A stretch of 33,089 bases of DNA from Phycisphaerae bacterium (GTDB taxonomy: Bacteria > Planctomycetota > Phycisphaerae > Sedimentisphaerales > Anaerobacaceae), in assembly GCA_016782755.1 (NCBI GenBank), contig JADHXY010000007.1, forward strand, positions 1 to 33,089. The letters are read 5' to 3'. The notes beneath the pieces were generated by a model that saw only the letters and a list, made by a program, of their open reading frames with translations, was not told the DNA's origin and ran no database searches. The position numbers and the translations under genes were made by a program. Below, one piece after another: positions 17,568-24,960 of this stretch (its first letter is position 1; every line of letters begins with the position of its first letter).

Positions 17568-18326
17568 ATGGCTGAAAAGACAAACAATCTGGATTTAGAT
17601 AGTCTGCGTGAGGAGATTCGTGATCGCATAAAGATTTTTTCTGAGAAGGTCATATCCGCTTTTGGAGACAATCTTCAGAATATTACCATCGTTGGCAGCA
17701 GCTTGACAGAGGATTTCAAGCCCGGCCAAAGTGACATTAACACAGTTCTTGTTCTTGGCAGGCAAAGTCTTGATTCACTTAATACGCTGGCACGTATGGC
17801 AAGGTCAATGAACAAAAAAGGAGTCGCGGTTCCGCTTTTGATGACATCTGAGTACATTGAACGCAGCCGGGATGTGTTCGGCATCGAGTTTCTGGATTTT
17901 CAGTTGACCCATAAAACGATTTACGGAGACGACCCTTTTGCATCACTGACGATTGCCAAAGCAGATGTTCGGCTTCAATGTGAGCGGGAGTTGAAGGCGA
18001 CACTTATCAGGTTGCGACAGGGTTATATCGCGGCGGCGGCTAATAAGCGGCTTGTCCGTGACATTCTGGCCTCTGCTGCAGGCGGATTAGTGCCGTTATT
18101 GCGTGCGATGTTGTGGCTAAAGGACATCGACAGGCCTGTGCTTGCTGAGCAGGTATTCACAAAGGCAGCCTCTGAATTCTCAATTAGGGCTGATTCTTTG
18201 ATAGATGCCAAAAAATGGCGACACAAAAAAGCTTCTCTGCAAAAAAGTGACGTTACAAGTGTTTTCGAGTCAATTTACGCAAACGTTGAGCAATTAGCTT
18301 TTATCGTTGACAAACTTGAGGTTTAA
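17568..18326 (+). CDS. Nucleotidyltransferase-fold protein, possibly inactive
   Basis: 252 residues. Residues about 38-65 (ITIVGSSLTEDFKPGQSDIN) follow the GS-x(8-12)-D-x-D pattern of minimal nucleotidyltransferases, but the second acidic residue is Asn, so activity is doubtful. The rest is helical with no recognised domain. The ribosome site AAAGGATG is near the ATG. The stop is 5 bases before the start of the TPM gene, so the two are cotranscribed. The role is unknown; a regulator or partner of the TPM/LemA pair is a guess. Confidence 0.65.
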   Translation: MAEKTNNLDLDSLREEIRDRIKIFSEKVISAFGDNLQNITIVGSSLTEDFKPGQSDINTVLVLGRQSLDSLNTLARMARSMNKKGVAVPLLMTSEYIERSRDVFGIEFLDFQLTHKTIYGDDPFASLTIAKADVRLQCERELKATLIRLRQGYIAAAANKRLVRDILASAAGGLVPLLRAMLWLKDIDRPVLAEQVFTKAASEFSIRADSLIDAKKWRHKKASLQKSDVTSVFESIYANVEQLAFIVDKLEV

Positions 18327-18331
18327 ATTTT

Positions 18332-19120
18332 ATGCGGCGACCGGTTTTAAACTTAGTAGCAGTGATACTGATAATCTCGGCTCCGGTAGCGGTCTGCTAT
18401 GGCAAAGCCGATTTGCCAATGCCTCGCCATTATGTTGAAGATTATGCCAACGTGATAAATGACTCAGATGAGCATTCGCTAAATGGGATACTGCAGGAAT
18501 TAGAGCAAAAGACAGGTGCTCAATACATCATTCTGACAGTAAAAACAACCGAAGGTGTCCCCATCCAGCAGTTTTCCATTGAACTAACGGACAAGTGGAA
18601 GCTTGGCCAGAAAGGGAAGGATAACGGAATGCTGTTCGTTCTTGCCGCCGCCGACAGAAAATATTGGTTCAATACCGGTTATGGACTGGAGGGTTTTATA
18701 ACAGACCAGTACTGTGGGCAGGTAGGTAGAGAGGTGTTGGTGCCGTTCCTTAAAAAAGGAGATTATGGCAAGGGGATATATCAAGCCAATTTGCAAATAG
18801 TCCAAAGAATAGCTAAGCAGTCCGGCGTGGTCTTAACCGGTATGCCCAAGCTTAAATCTGTTCCGGGCAGGCTGAGAAGAAGAGGATTGCCCTGCGGTGC
18901 CTTGCCGCTTTTGCTTTTAATGGTTATATTGTTTAGCGGCCGTGGCCGTGGAATGGGAATGTTGTTTTTTTTACCACTTATGTTAGGCGGATTTGGCGGT
19001 GTCGGCGGTTATGGCAGGAGCGGCTCGTATGGCGGAGGTAGCTTTGGCGGTGGGTCCGGTGGGTTCGGCGGTGGTATGGGCGGCGGATTCGGTGGAGGTG
19101 GAGCCGGGGGGAGTTGGTAG
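18332..19120 (+). CDS. TPM-domain protein (YgcG family) with Gly-rich tail
   Basis: 262 residues. A signal peptide (about 1-25) is followed by a TPM_phosphatase domain (about 33-165) with the typical opening VEDYANVINDSDEHSLNGIL, GAQYIILTVKT, GKDNGMLFVLAAADRKYWFNTGYGLEGFITD and the VLVPFLKKGDYGKGI stretch. A membrane helix (about 189-219) leads to a Gly/Ser/Phe-rich tail ending GGGGAGGSW. Such proteins sit in the cytoplasmic membrane with the TPM domain outside and are often found beside LemA, as here (gene 30 bases downstream). The function is not settled; photosystem repair in plants and stress roles in bacteria are reported. Confidence 0.88.
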   Translation: MRRPVLNLVAVILIISAPVAVCYGKADLPMPRHYVEDYANVINDSDEHSLNGILQELEQKTGAQYIILTVKTTEGVPIQQFSIELTDKWKLGQKGKDNGMLFVLAAADRKYWFNTGYGLEGFITDQYCGQVGREVLVPFLKKGDYGKGIYQANLQIVQRIAKQSGVVLTGMPKLKSVPGRLRRRGLPCGALPLLLLMVILFSGRGRGMGMLFFLPLMLGGFGGVGGYGRSGSYGGGSFGGGSGGFGGGMGGGFGGGGAGGSW

Positions 19121-19150
19121 ATAAATGACAAATTGTGGAGGCATAACAAA

Positions 19151-19738
19151 ATGAGAAATTCCGGTAAAGTATGGGTTGTCCTGGTTGTAATTCTTGCTGT
19201 GGTATTGCTGGTCGGCATAGGGACATTCAGGTGGTATATCTCCGGCTATAACAGAGCGGTCGGTTTTGATGAAGGAGCCAAAACCGCATGGTCGAACGTG
19301 GACACTACTCTGCAGCGTAGGCTGGATTTGATACCTAATCTCATTGAAACTGTCAAAGGATACGCATCACACGAAAAAGAACTGTTCGAGAATCTCGCAA
19401 AGTCCCGCGAAAAATATTTCCAGGCAGATACCAGGGCAGGCAAAATTGAGGCCTCAAATGAGCTAAGCGGATTTTTGTCACGACTGCTGGTGCTTCGGGA
19501 GGCATATCCTGATCTAAAGGCCAACCAGAATTTCCTTGCCCTCCAGGACCAGCTTGAAGGCACAGAGAACCGGATAGCCGTGGCACGAACCAGGTATAAC
19601 GAAGCAGCCAAACTGTTGAACTCCTATACGCGTGAATTCTTCGGTTCATTTTTCTGCGGCAAAGCGGGCGTAGAGAAAACGGAATATTTCGAAGCGTCCG
19701 AGAAGGCAAAAACAGAAGTGCCCAAAGTGCAGTTTTGA
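19151..19738 (+). CDS. lemA: LemA family protein
   Basis: 195 residues from ATG 19151, which has GGAGG about 10 bases upstream. An N-terminal membrane helix (about 8-31) is followed by the LemA helical domain: YNRAVGFDEGAKTAWSNVDTTLQRR, DLIPNLIETVKGYASHEKELF, the YPDLKANQNFLALQDQLEGTENRI segment and ARTRYNEAAKLLN. LemA is a membrane protein of unknown exact role, common in Gram-negative bacteria and usually coupled to a TPM protein. The end after residue 165 (FFGSFFCGKAGVEK) differs from the more usual short NAxxR tail. Confidence 0.93.
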   Translation: MRNSGKVWVVLVVILAVVLLVGIGTFRWYISGYNRAVGFDEGAKTAWSNVDTTLQRRLDLIPNLIETVKGYASHEKELFENLAKSREKYFQADTRAGKIEASNELSGFLSRLLVLREAYPDLKANQNFLALQDQLEGTENRIAVARTRYNEAAKLLNSYTREFFGSFFCGKAGVEKTEYFEASEKAKTEVPKVQF

Positions 19739-19763
19739 TTGTATTAGCCGAGACAACCATAAT

Positions 19764-20021
19764 ATGAAAAGAATTTGCCTGAACTGTAAATATTTTCGTT
19801 CGCAAGGTGAGATACGTTTTTTTGGTGTGTGTCAGTGCGATCCGGACTCAGCCTGGTATAAAGAGCGCATAAACGGCAAAGATGAACTTGGCAAAAGAAC
19901 GGGAAGACATGACTCTTGTGATAAATTCAAGCCAAAGCAAAAAACCCGACAAGGGGGAGTTGGCTACAAAAGAAATATGCTAAAACTAACCGCATCAAGG
20001 ATTTACTATGCATCTTGTTAA
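19764..20021 (+). CDS. Small Cys-rich protein, paralogue of the one at 23858
   Basis: 85 residues. Cys pattern: C5-x2-C8 (ICLNCKYF), C23-x-C25 (GVCQC), C52 (DSCDKFKPKQ). The same pattern ICxNCxYF ... GxC ... DSCxxFKxKQ occurs in the protein at 23858, so they form a small family, probably a zinc-binding mini-domain. It starts 25 bases after lemA and converges on the ABC cassette. The last 25 residues look unstructured. Function unknown. Confidence 0.7.
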   Translation: MKRICLNCKYFRSQGEIRFFGVCQCDPDSAWYKERINGKDELGKRTGRHDSCDKFKPKQKTRQGGVGYKRNMLKLTASRIYYASC

Positions 20022-20041
20022 AATAATTCCAATACTTGTAG

Positions 20042-21631
20042 TTAATTTTTCTGTCTTATCCATATCATTATGCCGCTAACAGCAATAAGGATAGGCATGA
20101 GCGTAAGGATAACGGCAATTATGCGTTTTTGTTTACTGGCCAAATCAAGCCGTTCGACTTTTATTTCTTTCCGGTTGAGGAACACCTTGTACTCCAATTC
20201 AGACAACCAGTTAATAACATTAAGCCCCATCTCAGCGTTGCTGTAATGTTCAATATAGGCGTTGCTCAGAAAATCAGCATCAGTAAAAACCACTATTCGG
20301 GTATCAGAGGTGTCGTTAGCATCTTTAGGCTCCCAAATAGCATATGCGAAAGGAACTGGGCCCGGGCTGTCGAGGGCTTTGTCGAATTTCACATTTAAGG
20401 TTCTGTCGGTTTCGCCCCAGCTGGTTTGTGCTGAGGAGGTTAGTACTATAGGAACTGTTTTGATTGAATCTCGTCGATTTTCATAAGTTGAAATGGATCT
20501 TGGCCTTACATAAAAAGTGTAATCCAAACCTGCGGTGATGGCCTTATGTGGTACATAATTACGCGTAGCAGGACATCCAACATCCGAGCCGGCATGACTT
20601 TTTAAATCAACTACAATATCGTCTGCTACCATTACCCCCCAATTATTAAGAATACTATTCAAGGATGGATTTTTATGCCTTTCTTCCTCTGTCAAAGGTC
20701 TATCGGGAGTCGTAACAATAATATGTTCAATTAAGAACAATGCATCACCACCTTTTTTCAAATATTCTTCTATAATCCCTTCTTCTTTTTCTGTTAGAAC
20801 ATTATGAGGTCCCGGTATAATCAGAACATCACAATCTTCGGGGACTGCTCCTGTAACTCCAAGCATAATTTCCTTGCTGCTAATGCGATTCGATGATAAC
20901 AATTTCACCAAATCACTTAATCCCTTTTCTCCCTCATCAAAGATGCCGTATTCCTTGTGTCCCGTAAGGAAATATACATTGCGAGTTTCTCTGGTTACAC
21001 GAACAATGGCATTGGTTAGTTGTTCCTCCGATAACGGCTTTTTCGTAAAATCAACATCTCTTCGTTCGCTGCCTGACTGGATAATAACTTTGTTTTCTTC
21101 GCTGTTTATGATATTGCCAAATTGGGCGGCACGGCCTATTTGAACGATAGGGTCAATGATTTCGGTTTTAATTCTACCTTTTGAAACTCTTTTGTATTCT
21201 TCGAAAATATCTTCCAGATATTTTGGCGGCAATCCAACAAAGAAGGCCGTCAACTGGACATCTCGCGTAAGCCCTTCAATATAATCTATTGTGCTTTCCG
21301 TTAAAGTATGCTGGCCGGTCTTAGTCAAATCCCATCTCAATTTACAAGTGTAGGCTAAGAAGTTTATTCCAATAGAAAAGATTATCGACAGGAAAATAAC
21401 CAGTATGACAATACCATATTTTTTCCAATGTGATACTTTTGAAGATTTCGGGGATGTCCTCTTGATATTTAGAAAGCAAAACAACAATAAGACCACACCC
21501 AATAAAGCAATTGATACAGCTAAGATGCTAAAATGCTGCTCGATATAAGAAATAGATAGGCCATACGCCAGACAAGCAGAGCCTGCACCAAAGAAAACAG
21601 ATGAAACTTTACAATTCTTGCTTAACGCCAT
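20042..21631 (-). CDS. GldG-like substrate/auxiliary subunit of an ABC system
   Basis: 529 residues. Two N-terminal membrane helices (about 10-55) and a third near 74-92 are followed by a large extracytoplasmic part with the family features LRWDLTKTGQHTLTEST, ELT-type segment DIFEEYKRVSKGRIKTEIIDP and YFLTGHKEYGIFD, the DVLIIPGP loop and the EEYLKKGGDALFLI stretch, then a C-terminal helix (about 500-525). This is the ABC_transp_aux/GldG group. It overlaps the permease gene by 10 bases, so translation is coupled. In Bacteroidota the related GldA-GldF-GldG set is tied to gliding; in this organism the substrate is unknown. Confidence 0.88.
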   Translation of the reverse strand: MALSKNCKVSSVFFGAGSACLAYGLSISYIEQHFSILAVSIALLGVVLLLFCFLNIKRTSPKSSKVSHWKKYGIVILVIFLSIIFSIGINFLAYTCKLRWDLTKTGQHTLTESTIDYIEGLTRDVQLTAFFVGLPPKYLEDIFEEYKRVSKGRIKTEIIDPIVQIGRAAQFGNIINSEENKVIIQSGSERRDVDFTKKPLSEEQLTNAIVRVTRETRNVYFLTGHKEYGIFDEGEKGLSDLVKLLSSNRISSKEIMLGVTGAVPEDCDVLIIPGPHNVLTEKEEGIIEEYLKKGGDALFLIEHIIVTTPDRPLTEEERHKNPSLNSILNNWGVMVADDIVVDLKSHAGSDVGCPATRNYVPHKAITAGLDYTFYVRPRSISTYENRRDSIKTVPIVLTSSAQTSWGETDRTLNVKFDKALDSPGPVPFAYAIWEPKDANDTSDTRIVVFTDADFLSNAYIEHYSNAEMGLNVINWLSELEYKVFLNRKEIKVERLDLASKQKRIIAVILTLMPILIAVSGIMIWIRQKN

Positions 21632-22332
21632 AATCGATTCTCAATACCAAATCTTGTTAAAATCAAACAGAAAATGATTCCACTTAAATAATAAACCACA
21701 TCTGCGATGGTAATAAGGCCAACTGTAAAATTCCCTAAATGACTCCATGTGCCTGCGTATCGAATCACCGCTTCCATAGGGCCACTGAGAGAATTAGTAA
21801 AACTTATCGAAAAATATAATAAAAACAAAATTGCGTATGAACTTATCGCTGCGATAATTTGATTGCGTGTCCACGATGATGTCAATATGCCGATAGCAAG
21901 GAAAAAGGATCCTTCCAGCCAAATACCTAAAAAACCTGTTAGTATAGACGCCCGGTCAGGCTGGCCGAAATATTCAATAATAAAATAGTAGGTAACCGTC
22001 ATGATTATTATTAATGTAAAGAAGATCAAAGAGCCCAAATATTTACCTAAAACGATGGCGGTATTTGTTATTGGTGAAGTCATTAAGAATTCTATTGTTC
22101 CTGTCAGCTTCTCTTCAGAAAATATTTTCATGGTTAAAAGCGGAATAAGAAAAACAAACATAAACTCCATAACCTTAAAAACATCACGCAAGGATGCTTC
22201 CCTGTTTTGATCGATAATCATATAAAAGAAAACATTGAATACGGAAATCGTGAGGATCAGTACAATGTATGCAATAGGCGACTTGAAATAAGCCGTCAAC
22301 TCCTTTTTGGCTATCGCAAAAACTTTATTCAT
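21622..22332 (-). CDS. ABC-2 type permease (GldF-like)
   Basis: 236 residues with six predicted membrane helices: the opening MNKVFAIAKKELTAYFKSPIAYIVLILT is the typical ABC-2 permease start, followed by VFLIPLLTMKIFSEEKLTGTIEFLMTSPI, a cytoplasmic motif seen in GldF-type subunits. It should form the channel with the ATPase upstream. The start overlaps the end of the ATPase gene by 8 bases, and GAGGAAA precedes the ATG. Confidence 0.92.
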   Translation of the reverse strand: MNKVFAIAKKELTAYFKSPIAYIVLILTISVFNVFFYMIIDQNREASLRDVFKVMEFMFVFLIPLLTMKIFSEEKLTGTIEFLMTSPITNTAIVLGKYLGSLIFFTLIIIMTVTYYFIIEYFGQPDRASILTGFLGIWLEGSFFLAIGILTSSWTRNQIIAAISSYAILFLLYFSISFTNSLSGPMEAVIRYAGTWSHLGNFTVGLITIADVVYYLSGIIFCLILTRFGIENRLWR

Positions 22333-23074
22333 TATTTTCCTCAGATGTTTCAGAATGTAATTTCACAAAAACCTCCTCAAGAGTCGATTCGGCGCATTGA
22401 TCGTCACTATAATCTTTCAAGAGCATATCCAGCGATTTATCAACAATAATTTGGCCAGATCTGATAATTAATACTCTGTGGGCGATTTGTTCAATTTCGG
22501 AAAGAATGTGTGTACTTAAAATGACGGTTCTTTCATACTCCAGACTTTTGATCAGTTTGCGTATCTGAAGATTCTGAATGGGGTCGAGTCCACTTGTTGG
22601 CTCATCCAAAATAAGTAATTCCGGCTTATTAATTATGGCCTGTGCAATCCCTACACGTTGCTTATATCCTCTTGACAAAACTCCGATAGTTTTATCCCTT
22701 ACCTCGCCGATGTTGCATTCCTCTAAAACTTCATTAATACGGTTACGCCGACCTCTGGCGGGCACATCTTTTATCTCCGCTGCGAATTTAAGGTAGTCGC
22801 TCACTGTCATATTTGAGTAAAGCGGTGGGGTCTCCGGCAAATATCCTATTTTTTTTCGGATAGCCAGTGAATTCTTTTCAACGTCGTCACCCCCTATTAC
22901 AACCTTACCTGAACTGGCAGGTAAATACGAAGTCAGGATACGCATTAATGTTGTTTTGCCTGCACCATTCCGGCCTAAAAAACCAACGATTTCTCCTTTT
23001 TTAATTTCGAAAGAAACATCTTTTAAGGCCTGGAATCTGCCAAAGTATTTTGTGACATTTTGGGCTAAAATCAT
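22325..23074 (-). CDS. ABC transporter ATPase (GldA/CcmA-like)
   Basis: 249 residues with a complete nucleotide-binding domain: Walker A GRNGAGKTT (34-42), Q-loop at GYLPETPPLY, signature LSRGYKQRVGIAQA, Walker B LLILDEPTSGLDP and the H-loop STHIL. The signature is LSRGY rather than LSGGQ, as in many ABC-2 export ATPases. It powers the permease/GldG-like pair that follows. The three genes overlap by 8 and 10 bases, so they are one translation-coupled operon. Confidence 0.95.
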   Translation of the reverse strand: MILAQNVTKYFGRFQALKDVSFEIKKGEIVGFLGRNGAGKTTLMRILTSYLPASSGKVVIGGDDVEKNSLAIRKKIGYLPETPPLYSNMTVSDYLKFAAEIKDVPARGRRNRINEVLEECNIGEVRDKTIGVLSRGYKQRVGIAQAIINKPELLILDEPTSGLDPIQNLQIRKLIKSLEYERTVILSTHILSEIEQIAHRVLIIRSGQIIVDKSLDMLLKDYSDDQCAESTLEEVFVKLHSETSEENNE

Positions 23075-23149
23075 AATTGTCTCTGATATATAAATTCAGG
23101 TTTTCATCCAAATAACATTGGAAAAAATAAATAATAACCATGCTCTGTT

Positions 23150-23383
23150 TCAGTTAAGCTCGATACGATCACAATAATCCCTGGCATTTGTCAGGAGATC
23201 ATTTATTTGGTATTTCATATTTGCGTTTTGAGGGTCTGCAATAGCAGCCTCAAGACGCTCAATCATGTCTCCAAGTTCAGCCAATAACGGCTCCTTGTCT
23301 TCCTCGTCCAGATCACGCTTATCAAGAGTCCCTTCAGTCTCTTGCAGATATTCTATAATTTCGTCAATTTCTGCTTGGTTCAT
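23150..23383 (-). CDS. Small acidic protein upstream of the ABC operon
   Basis: 77 residues, rich in Glu and Asp (DKRDLDEEDKEPLLAELGDM), all-helical in appearance and with no recognised domain. It starts inside the last 20 bases of the pseudo-receiver gene and lies 75 bases upstream of the ABC ATPase. The acidic helices suggest a binding partner, perhaps of the receiver-like protein. The length and clear overlap with its neighbour support it as a real gene. Confidence 0.6.
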   Translation of the reverse strand: MNQAEIDEIIEYLQETEGTLDKRDLDEEDKEPLLAELGDMIERLEAAIADPQNANMKYQINDLLTNARDYCDRIELN

Positions 23384-23762
23384 GATTATTAAACTCTTTT
23401 TTCATTTGCTCAATTTTATCACACAGTTCTTCTTCTTTGAAAGGGGTTATGATAAACGTTGCATTCCCCATACGCTTAACGGCAGAGCCCTGGGTTATCT
23501 CATATCGACTGATCACAAGTAATATCGGCACCGCTGAAGTCCCGGGAGAATTCCGAAGTTGCTCACATATCGCCAGCGTACTCTTTTCGCTCTTCTGGGC
23601 GTATACGACAAACAATCCTGACGTTGCAGGTTTGGAAGATACTGCTGTTCCATCATCGTTCAAAGATTCAGCCACGCATTGCCAATCGGAAAGGCACTGC
23701 TTAACATGGTCAAATTCCTTTTCCGATGCCCCGACAACAATTACCTTGGAACTATCTATCAT
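23364..23762 (-). CDS. Degenerate response-regulator receiver domain
   Basis: 132 residues, the size of a single receiver. The fold pattern is visible: VIVVGASEKEFDHVKQCL (strand 1, helix 1), LFVVYAQ (strand 3, where the phosphoacceptor Asp should be), AICEQLRNSPGTSAVPILLVIS (helix 3, strand 4) and ATFIITPFKEEELCDKI (strand 5, helix 5). The phosphoacceptor Asp and the conserved Lys before Pro (Thr here, IITPF) are missing, so it cannot be phosphorylated in the usual way. The start has AAGGA before it. It overlaps the small acidic gene, suggesting a two-protein unit. Confidence 0.68.
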   Translation of the reverse strand: MIDSSKVIVVGASEKEFDHVKQCLSDWQCVAESLNDDGTAVSSKPATSGLFVVYAQKSEKSTLAICEQLRNSPGTSAVPILLVISRYEITQGSAVKRMGNATFIITPFKEEELCDKIEQMKKEFNNHEPSRN

Positions 23763-23857
23763 AATTTCATTCCTTCGCTGAGGACCTTAGGTACAACAAT
23801 CTCTTTTCACATCTTTCCAGTCTCTCTATCAAAACAATATCTCCATAAGAACAGCAT

Positions 23858-24028
23858 CTATGTAGCCTGCTTCTGTTTAAACCTGCTGCATGAATCTGTT
23901 TCTTGTCTGGAACTGCCGGTTGCAGATTCACCACATTCTGCCCCATCTTGTCCCGATGGCTTTTCACAATACCCGCAATCTAAGCCAATGAGCAAAAAAT
24001 ATTCACAATTTTTACAAATTTTTTCCAC
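23858..24028 (-). CDS. Small Cys-rich protein, paralogue of the one at 19764
   Basis: 56 residues from the GTG at 24028. Cys pattern: C5-x2-C8 (ICKNCEYF), C18, C21 (CGYC), C32, C47 (DSCSRFKQKQ). The core ICxNCxYF and DSCxxFKxKQ matches the protein at 19764. It is probably a zinc-binding mini-protein. An in-frame TTG at 24130 would add 34 unconserved residues and is less likely. Function unknown. Confidence 0.6.
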   Translation of the reverse strand: MEKICKNCEYFLLIGLDCGYCEKPSGQDGAECGESATGSSRQETDSCSRFKQKQAT

Positions 24029-24286
24029 CTCAATAATAACTCCAACAAATCCTACACTATTAGAACCACATAAGCCGCCATGATTATACAAAATTATCGT
24101 GTCCACGCAAGATTTGGTTAGATAGAACAAAGGAAACGTCGAACAGTCTGAGCTTTTGGCCGATATGTGATAAGTTGGTCAATATCCCGACCAGATAGAT
24201 ATTTACTATCAGGCCCGATGGCCTTAGAATTGAGACCGGTTTTATAAGAAGATTAAAATAATCGGGTATGATGGATAAAAAGACAT

Positions 24287-24829
24287 ATGTGGGCAATATT
24301 TCAACCGACCATTCATTTTATTACGCATCGAATACTACACGTTGATGACTCTCCCCACAGAATTGCCATGGGCGTCGCACTTGGTTTGCTCGCAGCATGG
24401 ACACCTGCGATGGGCCTGCATATACTGTTAGCACTTTCATTGACTTCTATGATAGGAGCAAACAAATTTGTTGCCCTTACCTGCGTGTGGGTATCAAATG
24501 TTTTTACTGCCTTCTTCATATATTACCCCAACTACCTGGTCGGATGGTATCTTCTAAGCCGTTTTCGCAACGAGCAGGCACTTACACATGAAGAAGTTGT
24601 TGTATTGTTCAAGGACCTTTTCGCATTCGACAGCATTATAACCTGCTTTTATAGGACTGATTTCTGGCAGGAGCTTTTGACTTTGCTAATGAATATTGGG
24701 GCTGAGTTGTGGGTGGGAGGTCTTGTCATAGGGGGTGCTATTTCTATTACAGCCTATTTTGCTTTCTATCATCTCATCAAGTGGTATCGCAAAACTTATC
24801 CGCACAGGAGAATTGCCGGACATGGATAG
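24287..24829 (+). CDS. DUF2062 membrane protein
   Basis: 180 residues. It has the DUF2062 layout: an N-terminal part SPHRIAMGVALGLLAAWTPAMGLHILLAL, a second helix pair around WVSNVFTAFFIYYPNYLVGWYLL, and a C-terminal helix pair (LWVGGLVIGGAISITAYFAFYHLI). Inner membrane. Members often sit next to glycosyltransferase genes, as here (the glycosyltransferase starts 131 bases downstream), and a role in polysaccharide or lipid carrier handling has been proposed. The exact function is unknown. Confidence 0.87.
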   Translation: MWAIFQPTIHFITHRILHVDDSPHRIAMGVALGLLAAWTPAMGLHILLALSLTSMIGANKFVALTCVWVSNVFTAFFIYYPNYLVGWYLLSRFRNEQALTHEEVVVLFKDLFAFDSIITCFYRTDFWQELLTLLMNIGAELWVGGLVIGGAISITAYFAFYHLIKWYRKTYPHRRIAGHG

Positions 24830-24960
24830 AAGGTGAACCTTCTGGATTTTCTTTGACTTACATGGTAAACTCTTTAACAAAGAGTGATTTGCTTAGTATG
24901 ATCTGGTCAGATTTAAGAGTAAGAAAAAATAGACCACAAGAAAGGATTAAAGATTTCGCC

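Noticed and set aside
24029-24286. Possible tRNA or structured RNA in the gap before DUF2062
   Set aside because: No cloverleaf or known RNA pattern could be folded; only short imperfect repeats are present.
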